A DNA stretch of 10,510 nucleotides from CAUZSN01 sp963582345. Its GTDB lineage: Bacteria > Planctomycetota > Planctomycetia > Planctomycetales > Planctomycetaceae. Every line of letters begins with the position of its first letter. The stretch's first letter is position 1. The stretch covers positions 1-10,510 of the forward strand of contig CAUZSN010000097.1 in assembly GCA_963582345.1 (NCBI GenBank). Reading direction: 5' to 3'. Both the position numbers and the translations under genes were made by a program. Shown piece after piece: positions 1 through 6,065 of the stretch. The notes beneath the pieces were generated by a model, which saw only the letters and a program-made list of their open reading frames with translations, was not told the origin of the DNA and made no database searches.

Positions 1-2234
1 CCGAGCCGGTCGTACTACCGTCGAAGTTTCCGAATCTCGTGGTCAACGGTTCTACAGGCATCGCCGTCGGTATGGCCACCAGCATCCCGCCGCACAACCT
101 GAACGAAGTCTGCGACGCCGTGATTCGTCTGATTGATCAACCCGATTCGACTCTCGAAGACGTTCTGGAAGTGCTGCCCGGCCCTGATTTTCCTACGGGT
201 GGCGTCATCTGTGGGACCAGCGGAATTCGGCAGGGATACCTTTCCGGGCGCTCGACAATTACATTGCGAGCTCGGACACACTTCGACACTGAAAAAAAGA
301 ACAACGTCATCGTCGTCACCGAAATTCCGTACATGGAAACGCGTGACCGCATCCGTGAAAAACTGGAACTATTGGTCCGCGCGGATCGTATCAAGGGTAT
401 TGCACGCATCGTCGACCTGACGGACCGCACGATCCCATCATGGCAGGTCAGGCTGCACATTGTTCTGAAGCGCGATGCCGACAAGGACGTCGTATTGAAT
501 CAATTGTTCCGATACTCTCCGTTGCAGTCGACAGTCAGTGTCATCTTGTTGGCGCTGGTGGGCAGTCGTCCGAAGATGATGGACATCAAAGAGCTGCTGG
601 ATGAATTTCTGCGGCATCGAGTGGACGTTATTCGTCGGCGCACGGAATTTCTACTTACCGAAGCCCGCAACCGAAAGCATACGGTGGAAGGTTTGCTCAT
701 TGCGCAAATCGACATTGATCAAGTAATCGAAACGATTCGCAGTTCCGCCAGTCGTGCTGAGGCCCGTGATCGCTTACGGCAAATGGAAGTCCCGTCCACC
801 ATGGTCAGCCGTGCTTTAGGCCAGGACGGGTTTCGTTCGTTTCAAGACGAGCATGGGGTCAACGACGTTTACACGTTGTCGGCGAATCAGACCGAAGCGA
901 TTGTTTCGATGCAACTTGGTTCGCTGGCCAACTTGGAACGCGAAAAACTGCAGGGCGAGTTTCACAAGTTGCTGGTCGCCATTGATGAGTACCTGCGCTT
1001 GCTATCAGATGAAGCCAACATTCGTGCCGTTGTACGTGAAGACATGGAGGAACTGAAAAGGAAGTATGGCGACAAACGCCGTACCGAAATCTCGGACGAA
1101 GAACTAACCGAAGTGAACCGCGACGATTTGGTTATTGAGCGACCAATGGTCGTTACGTTGTCGCAGCGAGGCTACATCAAGCGGACGGCGCTAGATACCT
1201 ATCAAGCTCAGAACCGTGGCGGCAAAGGTATTACGGGGGCGAAAGCCGACGAAGAAGACCCGATCGCTCATGTGTTTGTCGCCAGCACTCACGATTACCT
1301 GCTGTTTTTCACAGATCGTGGCAAAGTATACTGGAAGAAAGTATACGATTTGCCGCAGCAAAGCCGTACAGCCAAAGGCCGCGCATTGGTTAATTTATTG
1401 TCCCTTGAGGAAGGGGAAAAAGTCTCAAATTGTCTATCGGTTCGAACTTTTGACGCCCAGCGTTTTTTGATCATGGCGACTCGGAATGGGATCGTCAAGA
1501 AAACGCAGTTGTTGGCATACAGCCGTCCGAAACAAGGTGGAATCATTGCGATCAAGCTGGACAACGGCGACGAATTGATCGACGTTCGCATCGTTACACC
1601 GGACGACGACGTCGTTCTGGCAACGACAAATGGAATGGCGATCCGATTCTCTCAGCGAGACGCTCGCAGCATGGGTCGCAACACTCGTGGAGTTCGCGGG
1701 ATCACGCTGACCGGCGATGATCGCGTTGTGGGCATGGTCGTCGCCGATCCCGAAATGTACCTGCTGACTGCTTGTACAAAGGGCTATGGCAAGCGAACAC
1801 CTTTTGGCTCCGGTGAATCTGCCGAGGTCGATAGCAATGAATCAGCGATTGGCGCAGATGCAATGATTCCGGATGACGGTTTCAAGAATGACAGCGAGAC
1901 AGTAACCGAGCCAGCAATGGGAGAAATAGGCGGGCATAAAGAAAACGGCGTCGAAGCAGCAGTTCGCAGCAATGCACAATACCGACGTCAACGGCGGGGA
2001 GGTAAAGGACTCCACGATATTAAGACGACAGTGCGGAATGGCGAGGTCGTTGATATTGTAGCGGTTTCTGAAGACGATGAGATTTTGATGGTCACGGCGG
2101 TCGGAAAAATTCAGCGCATCCGAGCCGGCGAGATCAGTCAAATCGGCAGAAATACCCAAGGCGTTCGTATTATCCGACTGGACGAAAACGACGCGTTAGT
2201 GTCGATGGCTCGCATTCCAAATGAAATTCTTTAG
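1..2234 (+). CDS. gyrA: DNA gyrase subunit A, 3' part (5' end cut by window edge)
   Basis: GyrA is the breakage-reunion subunit of the GyrA2GyrB2 complex, which introduces negative supercoils using ATP. The frame is open from base 3 and gives 743 visible residues. It begins with EPVVLPSKFPNL and then VNGSTGIAVGMATSIPPHNL, a conserved GyrA/ParC stretch. By alignment from memory with E. coli GyrA, about 150 residues are missing, including the quinolone-resistance region and the catalytic tyrosine. The tower and coiled-coil region runs to about base 1120. The C-terminal beta-pinwheel starts near RPMVVTLSQRGYIKR. Box motifs QNRGGKG (1209-1229) and QRRGGKG (1989-2009) argue for gyrase rather than ParC. 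An acidic insert precedes the second box. The protein ends shortly after the last blade (ARIPNEIL) without the acidic tail of E. coli GyrA. The GTG at base 39 is an internal valine, not the start. The next gene follows after 40 bases. Confidence 0.96.
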   Translation, partial: EPVVLPSKFPNLVVNGSTGIAVGMATSIPPHNLNEVCDAVIRLIDQPDSTLEDVLEVLPGPDFPTGGVICGTSGIRQGYLSGRSTITLRARTHFDTEKKNNVIVVTEIPYMETRDRIREKLELLVRADRIKGIARIVDLTDRTIPSWQVRLHIVLKRDADKDVVLNQLFRYSPLQSTVSVILLALVGSRPKMMDIKELLDEFLRHRVDVIRRRTEFLLTEARNRKHTVEGLLIAQIDIDQVIETIRSSASRAEARDRLRQMEVPSTMVSRALGQDGFRSFQDEHGVNDVYTLSANQTEAIVSMQLGSLANLEREKLQGEFHKLLVAIDEYLRLLSDEANIRAVVREDMEELKRKYGDKRRTEISDEELTEVNRDDLVIERPMVVTLSQRGYIKRTALDTYQAQNRGGKGITGAKADEEDPIAHVFVASTHDYLLFFTDRGKVYWKKVYDLPQQSRTAKGRALVNLLSLEEGEKVSNCLSVRTFDAQRFLIMATRNGIVKKTQLLAYSRPKQGGIIAIKLDNGDELIDVRIVTPDDDVVLATTNGMAIRFSQRDARSMGRNTRGVRGITLTGDDRVVGMVVADPEMYLLTACTKGYGKRTPFGSGESAEVDSNESAIGADAMIPDDGFKNDSETVTEPAMGEIGGHKENGVEAAVRSNAQYRRQRRGGKGLHDIKTTVRNGEVVDIVAVSEDDEILMVTAVGKIQRIRAGEISQIGRNTQGVRIIRLDENDALVSMARIPNEIL
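1806..1988 (+). other. Acidic insert in the GyrA C-terminal domain
   Basis: Between GYGKRTPF and the QRRGGKG box the protein carries about 61 residues where E. coli GyrA has a linker of roughly ten. The stretch is rich in Glu, Asp, Ser, Gly and Ala, with 13 acidic residues against about five Lys/Arg. It has no long hydrophobic run, so it is probably a disordered loop between two pinwheel blades. The reading frame is uninterrupted and base composition matches the flanks, so this is a lineage-type insertion rather than a recent one. A regulatory role is only inferred. Confidence 0.75.
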
Positions 2235-2274
2235 CGTCATTCATCAGTAGACATTTTGCCACGCCAACAACGTC

Positions 2275-3291
2275 ATGAATTGTATTGTCATTACGGGTGG
2301 CTGCGGGTTTATTGGATCGAATTTCATTCGGTTCCAACTGAAAACCTATTCTGATCGCCGGATCATCAACGTCGACAAACTGACTTATGCTGGAAATCTC
2401 GAAAACCTTGCCGATGTCAATGCCGATCCGCGATACACGTTTCATCACGGTGATATCTGCGATCGGGAATTCATCGATTGTGTTCTGCAGTCTGGCGAGG
2501 TTGACGGGGTGATTAATTTTGCTGCCGAAAGTCACGTCGACCGCAGCATTCTTGATTCGGGTCCGTTCATTCAAACGAACATCGTCGGCACTCAGGTGTT
2601 AATGGATGCCTGCCGATGTCGCAACGTGCCTCGGTTCCTACAAGTTTCGACCGATGAAGTCTACGGCAGCCTGGGATCTGAAGGCTACTTTACCGAACAG
2701 ACATCCCTGGCTCCGAACAGTCCGTATTCGGCGTCCAAGACGGCAGCCGATTTGCTGGTCCGCAGCTACTGTCATACGTTCGACTTTCCCGGAATAGTGA
2801 CTCGCAGTTCGAACAATTACGGACCGTTTCAGTTCCCCGAAAAGATCATTCCGTTGTTCATATCGAAACTCGTTAATGACGAACAGCTGCCGGTTTATGG
2901 AACCGGAGAAAACGTACGCGACTGGATACACGTACTAGACCATTGTCGCGGTGTCGACGCCGCCTTCCAACGCGGGCGTGTGGGAGAAGTGTACAACTTC
3001 GGAGGAAACACGGAGGTCAAGAACATCGAATTAACATACTTGCTATTGGAAATGATGGGCAAGCCGGAAAGCTTAATAAAGCTCGTTGATGATCGGCCGG
3101 GACATGACATGCGCTACGCCATCGATTTCAGCAAGGCTCAGACGGAACTGAATTGGGCGCCTCAAACTGACTTTCGCAGCGGCCTGAAAGAGACCATTGA
3201 CTGGTATCTGTCGAACACCGAATGGTGCAAGCGGATCATGAGCGGCGAGTACTTAACATATTACGAAGCTCAATATGGACAACGGCTCTAG
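2275..3291 (+). CDS. rfbB: dTDP-glucose 4,6-dehydratase (RmlB/RfbB type)
   Basis: This cytoplasmic, NAD-dependent short-chain (extended SDR) enzyme converts dTDP-glucose to dTDP-4-keto-6-deoxyglucose, the second step toward dTDP-rhamnose and other deoxysugars. The 338 residues fit the family's usual 330-360. Visible motifs are the N-terminal Rossmann GGCGFIG (residues 8-14), the family signature STDEVYG with T126-D127-E128 supplying the catalytic Asp/Glu pair, YSASK with catalytic Y151 and K155, SSNNYGPFQFPEK (178-190), NVRDWIHV (213-220) and DRPGHDMRYAID (273-284). The ATG directly precedes the nucleotide-binding strand, so the start is secure, although no Shine-Dalgarno is visible. No rfbA, rfbC or rfbD homologue is in the window, so the end product cannot be told. 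A relative acting on UDP-sugars is possible, but TDEVYG favours dTDP-glucose. Confidence 0.92.
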   Translation: MNCIVITGGCGFIGSNFIRFQLKTYSDRRIINVDKLTYAGNLENLADVNADPRYTFHHGDICDREFIDCVLQSGEVDGVINFAAESHVDRSILDSGPFIQTNIVGTQVLMDACRCRNVPRFLQVSTDEVYGSLGSEGYFTEQTSLAPNSPYSASKTAADLLVRSYCHTFDFPGIVTRSSNNYGPFQFPEKIIPLFISKLVNDEQLPVYGTGENVRDWIHVLDHCRGVDAAFQRGRVGEVYNFGGNTEVKNIELTYLLLEMMGKPESLIKLVDDRPGHDMRYAIDFSKAQTELNWAPQTDFRSGLKETIDWYLSNTEWCKRIMSGEYLTYYEAQYGQRL

Positions 3292-3372
3292 GGCGATTCG
3301 CCATCTGACTCGAGGTTTACGAGTCATACAAGGATTTAACAAAACAGGAGTACGTTGTAGGGGGAACCTGCA
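3292..3372 (+). promoter_or_regulatory. rfbB-ugd spacer with a small hairpin
   Basis: This 81-base spacer holds a perfect 7-bp inverted repeat, TGACTCG at 3306-3312 and CGAGTCA at 3320-3326, with a 7-base loop. No T tract follows, so it is not a convincing intrinsic terminator. It could be an mRNA-stability element or chance. The rest is the ugd leader. I see no clear sigma-70 promoter boxes. Confidence 0.35.
3359..3364 (+). promoter_or_regulatory. Ribosome binding site for ugd
   Basis: AGGGGG lies 8 bases before the GTG at 3373 and is the clearest Shine-Dalgarno sequence in the window. It supports GTG as the start, as does the protein beginning with the Rossmann strand right at the next codons. 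An in-frame TTG at 3355 is followed at once by a TAG and cannot be the start. Confidence 0.7.
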
Positions 3373-4698
3373 GTGAAAGTTGTGATGGTCGGGACAGGTT
3401 ACGTTGGTCTCGTGACCGGAACATGTTTTGCCGAAAGCGGAAACGATGTGACGTGTGTCGATATTGACGAAAGAAAGATTAATCGGCTGAACAAGGGTGT
3501 AGTCCCGATCTATGAACCGGGTTTAAGCGAACTCGTCACCCGTAATGCAAAAGCGGGGCGACTGAAGTTCACCACCGACTACGCCGACGCGGTCGTTGGA
3601 GCCCGGTGCATTTTCATTGCCGTCGGCACTCCGCAATCGAATGACGGATCGGCCAATTTGGATGGGTTGTGGTCGGTTGTCAACTCTTTGGCTCCCCATT
3701 TGGATGAGCAATGTGTTGTAGTGATCAAAAGTACCGTACCCATCGGGACGAGTGACCGTGTCGCGGAAAAACTAAAGGAACTGGCCGGACGCGAAATCGA
3801 CGTGGCGTCCAATCCTGAATTTTTGAAAGAAGGAGCGGCGGTCGAAGATTTCACTCGGCCGGACCGCGTGGTCGTAGGTGTCACTCGTCCGGAAGTCGCA
3901 CAAACGTTGCAGGATTTGTTCAGGCCATTTCTGCGCACTGAGCATCCATTTTTGGTTATGGGTCTGGAAAGTGCGGAGATGACAAAATACGTGGCCAACT
4001 GCATGCTGGCCACGAAGATCAGCTTCATTAACGAGATGGCCAATCTGTGTGAGTTGGTCGGTGCCGACGTGAATGACGTCCGACGCGGAATCGGTCATGA
4101 CAGACGTATTGGGTTTGCGTTTCTTTTTCCCGGCGTCGGTTACGGCGGCTCTTGTTTCCCAAAAGATATCCGAGCGCTTATTGCAGTTGCCAAATCGAAG
4201 GGTATGCAACCTCGTGTTTTGGATGCCGTCGACGAAGTCAACGTGGCTCAAAAAGAAGTTCTGTTTCAGAAACTGAACAAGTATTTCGACGGCGCACTGC
4301 GCGGCCGCATCATTGCCATTTGGGGATTGTCCTTTAAACCTCGTACGGATGACATTCGCGAGGCACCGTCGTTGGTGCTCATTGATCACCTGCTCGATGC
4401 TGGAGCGACGGTTCGAGTTCACGATCCGGTGGCGCACGATAACGTACAGGCTATTTACGGAGGCCGGCTGACCTATTGCGAACACCATTATGGGACGCTC
4501 GATGATGTTGACGCATTGGCGATCGTCACCGAATGGGCCGAGTTCCGAAATCCCGATTTTGCGTACATGAAGCACAAAATGAAGCAGCCAGTGATTTTCG
4601 ATGGTCGCAATTTATTCGAACCGCATAAAATGCACGAGTTGGGCTTCTATTACTCCGGCATCGGCGTGAATGCTGGCAAGTCTGCTGATGACCTATGA
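3373..4698 (+). CDS. ugd: UDP-glucose 6-dehydrogenase
   Basis: This cytoplasmic enzyme oxidises UDP-glucose to UDP-glucuronate with two NAD+, feeding capsule, exopolysaccharide or lipopolysaccharide synthesis. It has 441 residues, typical of the bacterial UDP-glucose/GDP-mannose dehydrogenase family, and three domains can be followed. The N-terminal NAD-binding domain has GTGYVG (7-12) and the VGTPQSNDGSANL loop (84-96). The central helical domain has EMTKYVAN with K205. The catalytic motif GYGGSCFPKD has the nucleophile C261 and D265. The C-terminal UDP-binding domain begins near IWGLSFKPRTDDIREAPS (316-333). GSCFPKD and the overall pattern favour UDP-glucose over GDP-mannose as substrate. 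The GTG start has a good ribosome binding site. The gene follows the dehydratase on the same strand with an 81-base gap, so the pair may be co-transcribed. Confidence 0.93.
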   Translation: MKVVMVGTGYVGLVTGTCFAESGNDVTCVDIDERKINRLNKGVVPIYEPGLSELVTRNAKAGRLKFTTDYADAVVGARCIFIAVGTPQSNDGSANLDGLWSVVNSLAPHLDEQCVVVIKSTVPIGTSDRVAEKLKELAGREIDVASNPEFLKEGAAVEDFTRPDRVVVGVTRPEVAQTLQDLFRPFLRTEHPFLVMGLESAEMTKYVANCMLATKISFINEMANLCELVGADVNDVRRGIGHDRRIGFAFLFPGVGYGGSCFPKDIRALIAVAKSKGMQPRVLDAVDEVNVAQKEVLFQKLNKYFDGALRGRIIAIWGLSFKPRTDDIREAPSLVLIDHLLDAGATVRVHDPVAHDNVQAIYGGRLTYCEHHYGTLDDVDALAIVTEWAEFRNPDFAYMKHKMKQPVIFDGRNLFEPHKMHELGFYYSGIGVNAGKSADDL

Positions 4699-4883
4699 CG
4701 CAGCAGCGCATCGCGGGGATTGTAGCACACATTTCCAGGTCGTAATTGTCGACTTCGAAAGGCAACCGGCTCTTTACGCGACAAAGCCTACCCCCATGGT
4801 GCAACAGTTTCTACAATTCGCTATCTAACATCAGTCATAACGTTAGGGAACGTTCAGCACTCAGTGCCTCGGGACGAGCTGCA
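4699..4883 (+). promoter_or_regulatory. ugd-prfB spacer and prfB leader
   Basis: This 185-base gap is the longest in the window and presumably holds the prfB promoter. Near its 3' end lies AACGTT (4839-4844), AGGG, AACGTT (4849-4854), a possible 6-bp stem with a 4-base loop. GCAC-TCA-GTGC (4857-4867), a 4-bp stem, comes straight after. Neither has a T tract. One weak promoter-like pair is TTGTAG near 4720 and TAATTG 17 bases later, which I do not trust. The frame upstream of the prfB ATG stays open to 4746 (a TTG), but that extension does not resemble RF2. Confidence 0.35.
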
Positions 4884-5991
4884 ATGGATAACGAATTTCG
4901 CGGAACCTGTCACAACCTAATCGAACGCATCATTCATTTGCGAGACTCTCTTTGACTTGGCTGGTATGGAGAACCGCACTGCGGAAATCAACAAGGCGAT
5001 GGCCGAGCTGGGATTCTGGAGCAACCAGGAGAAGGCTCAGGGAATGGTCGCAGAGCTGCGGCGGCTGACGTTGCTCATCAAGCCGCTGAAATCGATCGTC
5101 TCCGGTGCCGACGACCTGGGCGTGTTGATGGAATTCGCCGAGGAAGACGAGACGGGAGAGAGCACGATCGAGTTGACAGATACCCTGAAGTCTCTCGAAG
5201 ACGAGGTCTCGGTAGTCGAGTTGCAGGCGATGATGTCGAACTCAGAAGATGCCTGCAGCGCATTTGTCAGCATCCAAGCGGGCGAGGGCGGCACTGATTC
5301 GTCCGACTGGTCCGAAATGTTGTTGCGCATGTACTTGCGGTGGGCTGAGTTGCGGGGTTACAAGGTGGAGTTCCTAGACCGCTCGGATGCCGAAGAAGCC
5401 GGCATCCGAAACGCAACCATCGCGATTCGCGGCGAATATGTCTTTGGATATATGCGCAGCGAGATCGGCAATCACCGGCTGATTCGTATCAGTCCATTCG
5501 ATGCCGCCGGGCGCCGTCACACGTCGTTTGCGGCCGTCGACGTGACACCGGAATTAGGTGATGAAATTGAAATCGAAGTCGACTTCGATCGCGACGTCCG
5601 CGAAGACACGTACCGTGCAAGCGGTGCCGGCGGACAGCATGTCAATAAAACCGATTCAGCAGTCCGCTTGACACATTTTCGAACGGGCACAGTCGTCCAG
5701 TGTCAGAATGAACGGAGCCAGCACAAGAATCGAGCCACAGCACGCAAGATGTTGAAGGCCAAGCTGTACCAGATCGAAAAAGAAAAGCGAGAAGCCGAAC
5801 AGGCAGCCAAACGCGGGCAGAAGTCGAAAATCGGATTTGGAGGCGAAACGATCCGCAACTATGTGCTGCATCCTGACCAGTATGTGAAGGATACGCGTAC
5901 AAGCCACAAGTCCGGCAACCCGACAGCGGTCCTAGGCGGTGATATCGACCCATTCATCGAGAAGTATTTAATTTGGCGCATTGGAAAGTAA
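4884..5991 (+). CDS. prfB: Peptide chain release factor 2, with programmed +1 frameshift
   Basis: RF2 ends translation at UGA and UAA by entering the ribosomal A site and triggering peptidyl-tRNA hydrolysis. The gene is in two frames: bases 4884-4952 encode 23 residues ending in LRDSL, followed by an in-frame TGA (4953-4955). Skipping T4953 continues as GAC in the next frame to 5991, giving 368 residues (E. coli RF2 has 365). The tripeptide anticodon SPF is at 203-205 and the catalytic GGQ at 249-251, matching E. coli numbering within two residues. SPF rather than PxT identifies RF2, not RF1. The residue equivalent to E. coli K-12 Thr246 is Ala (A245), the usual form. The ATG at 4884 is chosen because MDNEF onward matches RF2 in length. 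Its upstream GGGACGAG is at best a weak ribosome binding site. Read as two unlinked frames, this gene would be miscalled as a short ORF plus a TTG-started RF2 at 4957. Confidence 0.95.
4941..4956 (+). promoter_or_regulatory. RF2 programmed +1 frameshift site
   Basis: The slip sequence CTT TGA C (4950-4956) is identical to the canonical one: peptidyl-tRNA-Leu on CTT slips to TTT when RF2 is scarce and the TGA is decoded slowly, so RF2 controls its own synthesis. In E. coli an AGGGGG element sits three bases before CTT. Here that position reads CGAGAC, with only a GAG core able to pair with the anti-Shine-Dalgarno sequence. The slip is therefore clear but its usual stimulator is weak. Confidence 0.93.
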
Positions 5992-6065
5992 TCGTGTCAT
6001 CAACTAGCACCGGCGCATCAAACCCACGAATGAGATTTTGTCAACTATGAAACTTTGGGCAACCA
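5992..6065 (+). other. prfB-copA spacer
   Basis: This 74-base gap contains no obvious terminator, no copper-regulator inverted repeat that I recognise and no strong ribosome binding site for the following ATG. Two very short reading frames are present: ATG at 6030 to TGA at 6048-6050 (six codons, MRFCQL), and ATG at 6047, overlapping that stop and running 18 codons to a TGA at 6101-6103 across the ATPase start. They may be chance. Confidence 0.3.

Noticed and set aside
3306..3326. Intrinsic terminator after rfbB
   Set aside because: The stem is real but short and is followed by TACAAGG rather than a T run.
3772..4575. Long open frame on the minus strand (267 codons) opposite ugd
   Set aside because: It lies wholly within a well-supported gene, and its translation has no recognisable domain and is rich in Arg, His, Cys and Asn as antisense shadows usually are.
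4746..4955. Separate 69-residue small protein upstream of the release factor
   Set aside because: Its last 23 codons are the real N-terminus of RF2 joined by the +1 frameshift. The part before the ATG at 4884 starts at TTG and looks non-coding.
4953..4955. TGA in prfB as a nonsense mutation or pseudogene
   Set aside because: The TGA sits in the exact CTT-TGA-C context at the conserved place of RF2 autoregulation, and both halves are intact.
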